DNA of 64,000 nt from the NCBI RefSeq assembly GCF_030283205.1, contig NZ_JASNWF010000001.1, forward strand, positions 248,001 through 312,000, in the 5' to 3' direction. Shown here in pieces: positions 1 to 10,990 of the stretch. Under the pieces are notes generated by a model. The model worked only from the letters and a program-made list of their open reading frames with translations, did no database searches and was not told the origin of the DNA. A program made the translations under genes and the position numbers. Each line of letters opens with the position of its first letter. Within the stretch, counting starts at the first letter, position 1. This DNA is from Actinomadura opuntiae (GTDB lineage Bacteria > Actinomycetota > Actinomycetes > Streptosporangiales > Streptosporangiaceae).

Positions 1-2254
1 GGCGCAGCAGATGCGCGACGGGGATCCGCCGGTCGATCTGCGACAGCGTCAGCCGCGTCCGCGCCACCAGCCCGACCAGCCGGGCGAACGCCGCGATCCC
101 GTCGACGGTGCCGCTGAACTCCGGCATCAGGAACCCGCCCCGGCCGTCCCCCGCGAAGATCACGTCGGGCCGCGCGGCGGCCTTGGTCAGCACGTCCTGC
201 GAGGTGGAGGTCCACTCCACCTGGACGCCGTGGAACCGGCAGACCTGCTCGGCCACCCGGGTCGTGGTCACCGGCAGCGCGACCCGGCCGCCGCGCCGCT
301 CGGCCGCGACCAGGTCGAGCATCACCAGCAGCGCCCGGTCGTCGGGGACCAGCTCGCCGTTCTCGTCCACCAGCGAGATCCGCTCCCCGACCGGGTCGAA
401 CCGGACGCCGAACGCCGCCCGCGACGACGACACCAGGGCGCCGAGCCGCTCCAGGTCGCGCATCCGCTCGGGGAGCGTCTCGGTCGGGTTCGCCTCGTCC
501 AGCGCGTTGTTGCGGGTCAGCACCTCCACCCCGACCATGCCGAGCAGGCTCGGCAGCACCAGCGACGCGACGCCGCCCGCGCAGTCCAGCACGATCTTCA
601 GCCCGGCCTCGCGGACGCCGCTGATGTCGATGCGGCGCAGCAGGTCGCGGGTGTAGGTCTCCACCACGCGCGGCGGGTAGCTCAGCTCCGCGATCTCGCC
701 GGGGAAGGCGCGCCGGTACTCCTGCCGCCCGAACACCCGCTCCAGCTTGCGCTGCGCGGCCTGCGACAGGTCCGCGCCGTCGGGGGCGAGGAACAGGATG
801 TCGACGCCCTGCGGGTCGCCGAGCGTGGTGCGGATGTAGATGCCGCCCGCGCAGTCCTCCCGGCCGGTCTCGAACCGGGCGACGGTCAGCGGCGTCGCCT
901 CCAGGTCCTGCACGTTGATCGCGCTGGCGGTCAGCGCGCTGATCACCGCGCGCTTGAGCGTGCGGGCGGCGCGCGAGACGTCCCGCCCGGCGACGACCGT
1001 GGTGCCCTTCTTCAGCGTCGTCGCGTACGCGCTGGCCAGCCGTACCGCCAGCTCCGGCGTGATCTCCACGTTGACCAGCCCGGACACGCCGCGCGGCCCG
1101 AACAGGTTGCGCTGCCCGCGCGACTCCCAGATCACGCTGGTGTTGACGACCGCGCCCGCCTCGATCGTCTTGAACGGGTAGACCTTCACGCCGCTGGAGA
1201 CGTACGCCTCGGCCTCGATCACGCACTCGTCGCCGACGATCGCGCCCTCCTCGACCCGGGCGCCCGCCATGATGTCGGTGTTCTTGCCGATCACGCAGCC
1301 GCGCAGGTTCGTCGACGGCGCGACGAACACGTTGTCGTGGACGATCGCGCGGTGCAGGAACGCGCCCTCCTTCACCACGACGTTGCTGCCGAGCACGGTG
1401 TACTCGCGCAGCTCGACGCCCGCCTCGACCTTCGCGTAGTCGCCGATGTACAGCGGGCCCTTGAGGACGGCCTCGGCGTCGACCTCGGCGCCCTCGGCGA
1501 CCCATACGCCCGGCGACATCTCGAACCCGTCCAGCTCGATGCCGACCTGCCCCGACAGCATGTCGGCCTGCGCCTTCAGGTAGCTCTCGTGGGTGCCGAC
1601 GTCCTCCCAGTAGCAGTCCGCGACGTACCCGTACAGCGGCGCGCCCTCGGCCAGGAGCTTGGGGAACACGTCGCTGGACCAGTCGACGGACTCGCCCGCC
1701 GCGACGTGGTCGAGGACCTCCGGCTCCATCACGTAGATGCCGGTGTTGACGGTGTCGGAGAACACCTGCCCCCACGTCGGCTTCTCCAGGAACCGCTGCA
1801 CGCGGCCCGCCTCGTCCACGATGATGATCCCGAACTCCAGCGGGTTCGGCACCCGCTTGAGGCCGATGGTGACCAGGGCGCCGTTGCGCTCGTGGAAGCG
1901 CACCATGTCGGTCAGGTCGATGTCGGTCAGCGCGTCCCCGGAGATCACCAGGAACCGGTCGTCGCGCAGCGCCGCCTCGGCGTTCTTCACGCTGCCCGCG
2001 GTGCCGAGCGGCACCTCCTCGGTCGCGTAGCTCAGCGACATGCCGAGCTCCTCGCCGTCGCCGAAGTAGTTGCGGATCAGCGCCGCCAGGAACTGCACCG
2101 TGACGACGGTCTCGCTGAACCCGTGCCGCTTCAGCAGCCGCAGCACGTGCTCCATGATCGGCCGGTTGACGAGCGGCAGCAGCGGCTTGGGCTGGTTGGC
2201 GGTCATCGGACGCAGCCGCGTCCCCTCGCCACCCGCCATCACGACGGCCTTCAT
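1..2254 (-). CDS. Mannose-1-phosphate guanylyltransferase / phosphomannomutase-like fusion (C-terminus off window)
   Basis: Residues 1-240 are an NDP-sugar pyrophosphorylase: the start MKAVVMAGGEGTRLRPMT is the nucleotide-binding signature. About 245-375 is a left-handed beta-helix of hexapeptide repeats, and from about 385 the chain continues into a phosphohexomutase-like region that runs off the left edge. The expected role is making GDP-mannose or a related NDP-sugar for cell-wall glycans. Where an active mutase has its TASHNP phosphoserine loop this protein reads REDCAGGIYIRT (near residue 463), so the mutase half looks catalytically degenerate. About 751 codons are visible; from memory, full actinobacterial homologues are near 830 residues. 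The ATG overlaps the stop of the upstream phosphatidyltransferase (ATGA), implying translational coupling. The exact sugar is not shown by the sequence. Confidence 0.88.
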   Translation of the reverse strand, partial: MKAVVMAGGEGTRLRPMTANQPKPLLPLVNRPIMEHVLRLLKRHGFSETVVTVQFLAALIRNYFGDGEELGMSLSYATEEVPLGTAGSVKNAEAALRDDRFLVISGDALTDIDLTDMVRFHERNGALVTIGLKRVPNPLEFGIIIVDEAGRVQRFLEKPTWGQVFSDTVNTGIYVMEPEVLDHVAAGESVDWSSDVFPKLLAEGAPLYGYVADCYWEDVGTHESYLKAQADMLSGQVGIELDGFEMSPGVWVAEGAEVDAEAVLKGPLYIGDYAKVEAGVELREYTVLGSNVVVKEGAFLHRAIVHDNVFVAPSTNLRGCVIGKNTDIMAGARVEEGAIVGDECVIEAEAYVSSGVKVYPFKTIEAGAVVNTSVIWESRGQRNLFGPRGVSGLVNVEITPELAVRLASAYATTLKKGTTVVAGRDVSRAARTLKRAVISALTASAINVQDLEATPLTVARFETGREDCAGGIYIRTTLGDPQGVDILFLAPDGADLSQAAQRKLERVFGRQEYRRAFPGEIAELSYPPRVVETYTRDLLRRIDISGVREAGLKIVLDCAGGVASLVLPSLLGMVGVEVLTRNNALDEANPTETLPERMRDLERLGALVSSSRAAFGVRFDPVGERISLVDENGELVPDDRALLVMLDLVAAERRGGRVALPVTTTRVAEQVCRFHGVQVEWTSTSQDVLTKAAARPDVIFAGDGRGGFLMPEFSGTVDGIAAFARLVGLVARTRLTLSQIDRRIPVAHLLR

Positions 2255-2922
2255 CGGGGGGTCTCAGCTCCCTTCTGCTCGCCGGCCGGGGACCGCGCGC
2301 CCGCGCCGGGCGCGCGCTCGGGTGGCGCGCCGCGGCCGGCCAGCACCAGTTGCCGCGTCTGCGCCCAGTACAGGACGGCCGCCCACCAGTACAGCGCCGT
2401 CCCCCAGATGGCGAAGGACCACCCGATCACCTTCGCCGCGGTGCCCGCCGCCCCGTCATGGTCGCCCAGCAGGAGCAGCGGGAAGGCGTACAGCAGGCAC
2501 AATGTGCCCGTCTTGCCGATGAAGTGCACGGGGAGCGTCCCGCCGTACCCGAGCCGCCGCACGATCGGCGCGATCGGCACGATCGCCAGCTCGCGCGCGA
2601 CGAGGGCGGCCAGCAGCCACAGCGGGATGATGTCGCGGATCGTCAGGCCGACCAGGGTCGCGAAGATGTACAGCCGGTCGGCGGCCGGGTCCAGCACCAT
2701 GCCGAGCTTGCTGGTCTGGTTCAGCGCCCGCGCCAGCTTGCCGTCCAGCCAGTCCGACAGGCCGGCGAACACCAGCAGCCCGAGCGCCCACCAGTCCTGC
2801 TCGACCAGGACCAGCCACAGGAAGAACGGGACGCCGACGAGCCGCGCCATGCTGAGCAGGTTCGGCACCGTGAAGATCCGGTCCCCCGCCGCCTCGGCCG
2901 CCGTGCCGGCCTCAGTGCTCAC
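2251..2922 (-). CDS. CDP-alcohol phosphatidyltransferase (PgsA-like)
   Basis: A 223-residue integral membrane enzyme that transfers a phosphatidyl group from CDP-diacylglycerol to an alcohol acceptor such as glycerol-3-phosphate or inositol phosphate. The family signature is complete: D57, D60-G61, A64-R65, G74, D78 and D82 (SDWLDGKLAR...G...DPAAD). The rest is hydrophobic helices. The GTG at 2922 is chosen because GGGAGGGGAG lies just upstream; the open frame continues to 3414 but over the divergent NUDIX gene. Its stop overlaps the start of the guanylyltransferase fusion, so the two are probably one operon supplying lipid and sugar precursors for phosphatidylinositol mannosides or other envelope glycolipids (inference). 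The acceptor cannot be read from sequence. Confidence 0.88.
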   Translation of the reverse strand: MSTEAGTAAEAAGDRIFTVPNLLSMARLVGVPFFLWLVLVEQDWWALGLLVFAGLSDWLDGKLARALNQTSKLGMVLDPAADRLYIFATLVGLTIRDIIPLWLLAALVARELAIVPIAPIVRRLGYGGTLPVHFIGKTGTLCLLYAFPLLLLGDHDGAAGTAAKVIGWSFAIWGTALYWWAAVLYWAQTRQLVLAGRGAPPERAPGAGARSPAGEQKGAETPR

Positions 2923-2945
2923 CGCTGCGCTCCCCTCCCTGACAG

Positions 2946-2990
2946 CGCCCTTCGGGCGATGGCCCTGGGGTCCGGGGGTCCGCCCCCGGA
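2946..2990. repeat. GC-rich double hairpin between divergent genes
   Basis: Two close inverted repeats: CGCCC-TTC-GGGCG (2946-2958) and TCCGGGGG-TCCG-CCCCCGGA (2971-2990). They lie between the start of the phosphatidyltransferase (minus) and the NUDIX gene (plus), so a simple terminator role is unlikely. They may be a REP-like palindromic element or leader structure. A stylistically similar pair is at 25345-25393. Confidence 0.4.
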
Positions 2991-3045
2991 GGTCGCGCCG
3001 TCCCCTTGATCCTGACCCTACCGGTAAGGGTTTGAAAGCCCCCGA

Positions 3046-3051
3046 TAGCGT
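3046..3051 (+). promoter_or_regulatory. Putative -10 hexamer TAGCGT, leaderless NUDIX mRNA
   Basis: TAGCGT ends 6 nt before the ATG at 3058, which would place the transcription start on the start codon. There is no Shine-Dalgarno sequence and no good -35, so this rests on the -10 match and spacing only. Confidence 0.3.
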
Positions 3052-3057
3052 CCGGCC

Positions 3058-3591
3058 ATGCGATGGACGGTGCACGGCGAGAGAACGATCTACGACAGCC
3101 CCTGGATGGACGTGCGGCTGGCCGACGTGGAACTGCCGGACGGCCGGCGCTTCGACCACCATCTCGTCCGGGTGCGGCCCGCGGCGGGCGTGGCGGCGGT
3201 CGACGGCGCGGGCCGCGTGCTGCTGATCTGGCGGCACCGGTTCATCACCGGCGCCTGGGGGTGGGAGATCCCGGGCGGCCGGGTGGAGGACGGCGAGGAC
3301 CCGGCGGAGTCGGCGGCGCGCGAGCTGGTCGAGGAGACCGGGTACCGCGCCGGGCCGCTGGAGCACCTGCTGGCCGTGCGGCCCTCGCCCGGACTGCACG
3401 ACGGGATCCATCACGTCTACCGCGCGGACGGCGCCGAAAAGATCGGCGAGCCCACCGACGTGGAGGCGGAACGCATCGAGTGGGTGCCGCTGGAGTCGGT
3501 CCCGGAGCTGGCGGCGCGCGGCGAGATCGGCTCCGGCTCCACCCTGTCGGGCCTGCTGTTCCTCTACGCCCGGTCGGTCAGCCGGGGGTGA
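3058..3591 (+). CDS. NUDIX hydrolase (ADP-ribose pyrophosphatase-like)
   Basis: A 177-residue enzyme expected to hydrolyse a nucleoside diphosphate linked to a moiety X. The Nudix box is complete from G74 to Y96: G, E80, then R88-E89-L-V-E92-E93-T-G95-Y. The N-terminal segment (IYDSPWMDVRLADVELPDGRR) resembles the ADP-ribose/NDP-sugar pyrophosphatase subgroup. ATG at 3058 is the only sensible start and has no Shine-Dalgarno; a TAGCGT -10 lies 6 nt upstream. The 3' end overlaps the convergent histidine kinase gene by 14 bp. The substrate is unknown. Confidence 0.85.
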   Translation: MRWTVHGERTIYDSPWMDVRLADVELPDGRRFDHHLVRVRPAAGVAAVDGAGRVLLIWRHRFITGAWGWEIPGGRVEDGEDPAESAARELVEETGYRAGPLEHLLAVRPSPGLHDGIHHVYRADGAEKIGEPTDVEAERIEWVPLESVPELAARGEIGSGSTLSGLLFLYARSVSRG

Positions 3592-4756
3592 CCGGCTCGG
3601 CGCCGGAGCGGTCGGCCGCGCACGGCAGGACGGCGGTGACGACGAACCCGCCGTCCTCGCCCGGGCCGGCGTCCAGGGTCCCGCCGACGCTGCGCGCCCG
3701 CTCGATCATGCCGAGGATCCCGAACCCCTCCGGCCCCGCGCCGGAGGGGCCCCGGCCGTCGTCGGCGACCCGGACGACGAGGCTGCCGTCCTCCCGCGCG
3801 AGGGTCACGGTGACGCGGCTCGCGGCGGCGTGCTTGACAACGTTGGTCAGGGCCTCCTGCACGATCCGGTACGCCGCGACGCCGACCTCCGGGGGCGCCG
3901 ACCCTGCGCCGTCGGCGCTCAGCGTCACCTCTAGCCCGGCGGACCTGGCCGCCTCCGCCAGGCCGCCGATGGCGTCCGGGCCGGGCAGCACGGCGGGTCC
4001 GCCGACGTCGGTGCCGCGCAGGACCTGCAGGGTGCCGCGCAGCTCGGTGCGGGCCTCCCGGCAGGTCGCCGCGATCGCCTTCAGCGCCTCGGCCAGCTCC
4101 GCGCGGTCCAGCGGCCGGTCGCCCGCGGCCAGGTGCGCGGCGGCGCCCGCCTGCACGCCGATCACGGTGATGCTGTGCGCGAGCAGGTCGTGCAGGTCGC
4201 GGGCGATCCGCAGGCGCTCCTCGGCGACCCGGCGGCGGGCCTCCTCCTCGCGGGTGCGCTCGGCGCGCTCGGCCCGCTCGGTGATCGTCGCCACCCGGGC
4301 CCGGTGCGACCGCCAGACCTGCACGGCGATCACCACCGACACCACGGCCTCGACCACCGCGATCTGCTCGCGGACCGAGGCGCCGCCCGCCCGCATCGCC
4401 ATGCCGATCACGCACACGCCCAGCAGGAAGGCGACCACGCCGAGGACGAGCCGCACGCGGCGCCCGAGGACGGCGTAGGCGAACAGCGCGATCACCTCGG
4501 CCGGCACCAGCGCGTGATGCTGGTACTGCAGCAGGTGGTAGGGCAGGACCAGGACCACCAGCGCGATCAGCGCCGGTGTGGGCCGGTCCCTGAGCACCGC
4601 GAGCGGGGTGTGCGCGGCGAGCAGCAGGAGGGCGCCCAGGGCGTCCAGCTCCCGCACTCCGGGCCATGCGACCGCCAGCGCGAGCGCCGCGACCGCGAGC
4701 GCCGCCGCCAGCAGGGCGTCCCGGGTCGCCGGGCCGGACCGGGGCATCGTCACCAC
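3578..4756 (-). CDS. Sensor histidine kinase, HisKA_3 (NarL-partner) type
   Basis: A 392-residue membrane kinase. The first ~150 residues contain several hydrophobic helices with little extracytoplasmic loop. A coiled coil rich in E and R (VATITERAERAERTREEEARRRVAEERL) leads to the H-box RIARDLHDLLAHSITVIG, with the phospho-acceptor His near residue 189. The C-terminal HATPase region ends with ADDGRGPSG and GFGILGMIERARSVGG. I chose the GTG at 4756 because GGAGG lies 8 nt upstream; an upstream ATG at 4792 in the same frame is the alternative. No response regulator gene is adjacent, so it is an orphan in this window. Its signal is unknown. Confidence 0.85.
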   Translation of the reverse strand: MVTMPRSGPATRDALLAAALAVAALALAVAWPGVRELDALGALLLLAAHTPLAVLRDRPTPALIALVVLVLPYHLLQYQHHALVPAEVIALFAYAVLGRRVRLVLGVVAFLLGVCVIGMAMRAGGASVREQIAVVEAVVSVVIAVQVWRSHRARVATITERAERAERTREEEARRRVAEERLRIARDLHDLLAHSITVIGVQAGAAAHLAAGDRPLDRAELAEALKAIAATCREARTELRGTLQVLRGTDVGGPAVLPGPDAIGGLAEAARSAGLEVTLSADGAGSAPPEVGVAAYRIVQEALTNVVKHAAASRVTVTLAREDGSLVVRVADDGRGPSGAGPEGFGILGMIERARSVGGTLDAGPGEDGGFVVTAVLPCAADRSGAEPVTPG

Positions 4757-4856
4757 GGGCCCATCCTCCACGACGGCGCGCCGTCCGCGCATCCGGGGCC
4801 GCCGGACCGTGCCCCGCGCGCGGTCCCCAGGTGCACCGGCCGCGTGCCCGTACGGG

Positions 4857-6272
<1,416 letters not shown>

Positions 6273-6325
6273 TCATGCGTTTCCACTCTAGGCCGTGGCA
6301 AGGACCGCGGCCGCGCACGGGCAGG

Positions 6326-6748
6326 TCAAAGCCCTGGAACGTCTCCGATCACGGGCTTGAGGTCCAGCACCGGCGTGCCGTCGAGCGCCTCCAGCCCCCG
6401 CACCCGCAGCCGCCGCCCGGTGACCTGGAGGATCTCCACCGGGTGCAGGCCGACCGGGTTCGGGCGGGCCGGGGAGCGGGTGGCGAACACGCCGGTCTCC
6501 GGGTTGGCCGGGTCGTCGCGCGGCCGGGTCCGCAGCACGTCCCGCGGCGCGAGGTGCAGCCAGGTCAGCACGATCACCCGGTCGCCCGCGCCCAGCCCTT
6601 CGAGGGCGCCGACGTAGGGCGGCTCGAAGACCAGCCACGCGTCGGGCGCGCCTTCCGTGCCCTGTTTGGGCGCGTCGGCCCGGTCCTTCAGTTCCGACGA
6701 CACGTGCCCGACCGGCGTGAGGACGAACTCCCCTTGGACGTTCCGCAT
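6326..6748 (-). CDS. trmO: tRNA (N6-threonylcarbamoyladenosine37-N6)-methyltransferase TrmO
   Basis: A 140-residue TsaA/TrmO-family protein, which methylates t6A37 of certain tRNAs using S-adenosylmethionine. The family hallmarks are TGVFATRSPARPNPVGLH near the middle and the C-terminal LEALDGTPVLDLKP. It lacks the C-terminal extension of the longer E. coli enzyme, as is common for short bacterial and archaeal members. GGAAGGAT upstream of the ATG at 6748 supports the start. It is divergent from the thiC riboswitch leader. Activity is inferred from family membership. Confidence 0.85.
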   Translation of the reverse strand: MRNVQGEFVLTPVGHVSSELKDRADAPKQGTEGAPDAWLVFEPPYVGALEGLGAGDRVIVLTWLHLAPRDVLRTRPRDDPANPETGVFATRSPARPNPVGLHPVEILQVTGRRLRVRGLEALDGTPVLDLKPVIGDVPGL

Positions 6749-6854
6749 GCCCCGATCCTTCCAGGCGGAGGCCGTCCGCGCGGGCGCGTTCTAACCCACG
6801 GGCGCCGGTTGCGGCAACGGGGGTGGGCCGGGTTACCGTCGAGCACGACAGATC

Positions 6855-8678
<1,824 letters not shown>

Positions 8679-8733
8679 CCGGCGACCGGACCGGGACACC
8701 GGTCACCCGCTTCCCTCCCGCCCGCCCTGCCCA

Positions 8734-8774
8734 CCGGAGCCCGCCGCGGACCTCGCGCCCGCGGCGGGCTCCGG
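8734..8774 (+). terminator. Hairpin terminator after thiC
   Basis: A perfect 16-bp stem (8734-8749 with 8759-8774, arm CCGGAGCCCGCCGCGG) with a 9-nt loop, 56 bp after the thiC stop. There is no U tract, as is usual for actinobacterial terminators. Confidence 0.75.
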
Positions 8775-8836
8775 CCGTCCGGGTTCGCCGCCGCGGGACC
8801 CGGTGCCCGCCCGGGGCCGGCGCCGCGCGCTGCGAC

Positions 8837-8856
8837 TAGACTTCGGGGAACGTTCC
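8837..8856 (+). promoter_or_regulatory. Putative TetR-gene promoter and operator
   Basis: A -10-like TAGACT (8837-8842) is followed 4 nt later by the perfect 10-bp palindrome GGAACGTTCC (8847-8856), which would sit on the transcription start of the downstream tetR-family gene. It fits autorepression. No clear -35 is visible. Confidence 0.4.
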
Positions 8857-8922
8857 AACACCGCGGACCGCTCCCCTCCCCGCCGCGGCACCGCATGCGT
8901 CAGGGAAGGACCGGGGAACCAG

Positions 8923-9516
8923 GTGACCAGCGACGACACGCCGCGCACCCGCGCGCCGCGCGCGGACGTCCGGCGCAACCGCGCCCGGCTGCTGGCCGCC
9001 GCGCGCGAGATGTTCCTTCGCGACGGCGCGGGCGCCTCGCTCGAAGGGGTCGCCCGGCTCGCGGGCGTCGGCGTCGGGACCCTCTACCGCCACTTCCCCA
9101 CCCGGCAGGACCTCCTGGAGGCGCTGCTCGCCGACTCCTACGACGCACTCGCCGAGCGGGGCCGGGAACTGCTGGAGTCGCCGGAGCCCGGGCGGGCGCT
9201 CATCACGTGGCTGGACGAGTTCGTGGCAGCCGTCTCCCGGTTCCGGGGGACGGCCCCGTCCGTCCTGGTCTCGCTGACCGGCGAGCGCTCGGAGGCGTTC
9301 GGGTCGTGCCGGGCGATGCGGGACGCGGGCGAGGCCCTGTTCGCCCGCGCCCAGGAGGCGGGCGAGGCGCCCGCCGGCGCCGCGTTCCTGGACGTGCTGA
9401 AGCTCGCGGGCGGCATCGCGATGGCCGCCGAGCGGGAACCGGACGCCGCCGGGCGCCTGCTGTCCCTGGCCGCGTCCGGCATCGCGCCCGGAGCGGCCCG
9501 CGACGCGTCCGGCTGA
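8923..9516 (+). CDS. TetR/AcrR family transcriptional regulator
   Basis: A 197-residue repressor. The N-terminal domain (DVRRNRARLLAAAREMFLRDGAGASLEGVARLAGVGVGTLYRHFPTRQDLLEALL) is a textbook TetR helix-turn-helix, and the remainder is an alpha-helical ligand domain. The GTG at 8923 is preferred (GGAAGGA at 8904-8910); the frame stays open upstream to 8803 but that part runs through the promoter region and is low-complexity. Its gene is convergent with the metallophosphoesterase (4 bp between stops), so a target is not obvious from context; autoregulation through the palindrome at 8847 is likely. The ligand is unknown. Confidence 0.88.
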   Translation: MTSDDTPRTRAPRADVRRNRARLLAAAREMFLRDGAGASLEGVARLAGVGVGTLYRHFPTRQDLLEALLADSYDALAERGRELLESPEPGRALITWLDEFVAAVSRFRGTAPSVLVSLTGERSEAFGSCRAMRDAGEALFARAQEAGEAPAGAAFLDVLKLAGGIAMAAEREPDAAGRLLSLAASGIAPGAARDASG

Positions 9517-9520
9517 GGCG

Positions 9521-10357
9521 TCAGGTCCGGACAGGGACGGGCAGGACGCGGCGCGGGCCCTTGGGCGCGCCGCCGTGCCGGCGCCATTCGCGCGGGTAGC
9601 CGACCGACACCTCGATGTGGGGCACGCCGTCGGTCCAGATCGTCCGGGGGATGTGCAGGTGCCCGTACACGACGGCGACGGCGCCGAACCGGTCGTGCCA
9701 GCCGGCGGTGCGCTCGGTGCCGCACCACTGCGCGAACTCCGGGTACCACAGGACGCGGGTGGGTTCGCGGACGAGCGGCCAGTGGTTGACCAGCAGGGTG
9801 CGGGTGCCGGGGGCGAGGGCGGCGAGGCGGGATTCGGTGTAGGCGATCCGGGCGTCGCACCAGGCGTCCCGGGTGGGGTGCGGGTCCGGGTGCAGGTAGA
9901 CCTCGTCGGTGCAGACGACCCCGCTCTCGTGCGCGATGGCCAGCGCCTCCTGCTTGGTGCGCGCGCCGTCCGGCCGGAACGTGTAGTCGTACAGCAGGAA
10001 CAGCGGCGCGACCGTGACCGGGCCGTCCGCGCCGTCCCAGACGGGGTAGGGGTCCTCGGGCGTCAGCACGCCGAGCCCGCGGCACATGTGGACGAGCCGC
10101 CGGTACCGGGCCTCGCCGCGCAGCGCCACCGGATCGTCCTTGATCGTCCACAGTTCGTGGTTGCCGGGGACCCACAGGACGCGCTCCCACCGCCCGGCCA
10201 GGACGCCCAGCGCCCACTCGACGTCGGAGAACCGCTCCGCGACGTCCCCCGCGACGATCAGCCAGTCGCCCGGCGACTCCGGCTTCAGCGCCTCCACGAA
10301 GGCGCGGTTCTCGGGGAAACCGACGTGCAGGTCGCTGATCGCGTACACACCGCTCAT
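9521..10357 (-). CDS. Metallophosphoesterase family protein
   Basis: A 278-residue calcineurin-like phosphoesterase using two metal ions. All motif blocks are present in order: D9-x-H11 (SDLHVG), GDV (IVAGDVAE), GNHE (VPGNHELW), the later His in LLVNHWPL and GHLH (VYGHLHIPRT). There is no signal peptide, so it is probably cytoplasmic. The substrate (nucleotide, phosphodiester or phosphoprotein) cannot be told. The start codon at 10357 has only a weak ribosome site. Confidence 0.88.
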   Translation of the reverse strand: MSGVYAISDLHVGFPENRAFVEALKPESPGDWLIVAGDVAERFSDVEWALGVLAGRWERVLWVPGNHELWTIKDDPVALRGEARYRRLVHMCRGLGVLTPEDPYPVWDGADGPVTVAPLFLLYDYTFRPDGARTKQEALAIAHESGVVCTDEVYLHPDPHPTRDAWCDARIAYTESRLAALAPGTRTLLVNHWPLVREPTRVLWYPEFAQWCGTERTAGWHDRFGAVAVVYGHLHIPRTIWTDGVPHIEVSVGYPREWRRHGGAPKGPRRVLPVPVRT

Positions 10358-10382
10358 CCAGCGATCGTAAGCGCAGAACGGG

Positions 10383-10416
10383 CGCGGCCCGCGCTCGGTG
10401 GCGAGCGCGGGCCGCG
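10383..10416 (-). terminator. Hairpin terminator after the DUF1772 gene
   Basis: A perfect 15-bp stem (10383-10397 with 10402-10416, arm CGCGGCCCGCGCTCG) and 4-nt loop. It lies 35 bp past the DUF1772 stop on the minus strand and upstream of the metallophosphoesterase. Confidence 0.75.
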
Positions 10417-10451
10417 AATGCCGGCGGGGAGGCGGCGGGAGCGGGCGGGGA

Positions 10452-10955
10452 TCAGCCGTTCCTGCCCCACAGGTAGGCGCCGGCGCCCATCGCGAGGAGG
10501 CTGACCCAGCTGAACACGGCGCGGACGGTGTTCCACGAGGTCCAGCGGCCCGAGTAGTCCGACCAGATCTTCGCCGCTTCGGCGGCGTCCTTCGGGATGT
10601 GCACGCCGTCCAGGTCGTTGTTCATCGGGATGTTCACCGCGAAGCTGGGGAACAGCGCGCCGAGAATGTACACGCCGGCCGCGGCGAGGAACAGGATGCC
10701 CGCGGCCTTCTGGTCCATCGTCATGAGCAGGACGCCCGCCGCCGCCGCGAACACCGGCAGCAGCATGAACATCCCGACGAACAGCGGGTTCTGGATGCGC
10801 TGGTTGATGGTCTGCATGGCGTCGATCGCCGAGGCCGGCCGCGAGCCGTTCAGGCCCGGCATGACGCCGGTGGAGAAGCCGAAGAACGTCCCGGCCATGC
10901 CGGCGGCCATGATGATCGAGAGGGTGGCCGAGGCGGCCGCGAAAGAGAACTTCAT
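10452..10955 (-). CDS. DUF1772 / anthrone-oxygenase-like membrane protein
   Basis: A 167-residue protein with about four membrane helices (ATLSIIMAAGMAGTFFGF, PLFVGMFMLLPVFAAAAGVLL, AAGILFLAAAGVYILGALF, VFSWVSLLAMGAGAYLWG). The region between helices 3 and 4 (NIPMNNDLDGV...WSDYSGRWTSWNTVR) carries the N-x-P-x-N and W-x-x-W-N-x-x-R pattern of the DUF1772 family, some fungal members of which act as anthrone oxygenases. It follows the NmrA-like oxidoreductase by 35 bp. The inverted repeat GATCG-TC-CGATC (10958-10969) sits just before its ATG. Function in this organism is unknown. Confidence 0.8.
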   Translation of the reverse strand: MKFSFAAASATLSIIMAAGMAGTFFGFSTGVMPGLNGSRPASAIDAMQTINQRIQNPLFVGMFMLLPVFAAAAGVLLMTMDQKAAGILFLAAAGVYILGALFPSFAVNIPMNNDLDGVHIPKDAAEAAKIWSDYSGRWTSWNTVRAVFSWVSLLAMGAGAYLWGRNG

Positions 10956-10990
10956 CAGATCGTCCGATCAATCAGTGGGGTGGGGAGGGG

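Noticed and set aside
11..3226. A 1071-codon plus-strand open frame at the left edge
   Set aside because: It is antisense to the nucleotidyltransferase fusion and phosphatidyltransferase. The product is Arg/His/Asp/Pro-rich noise without domains, as expected for high-G+C DNA.
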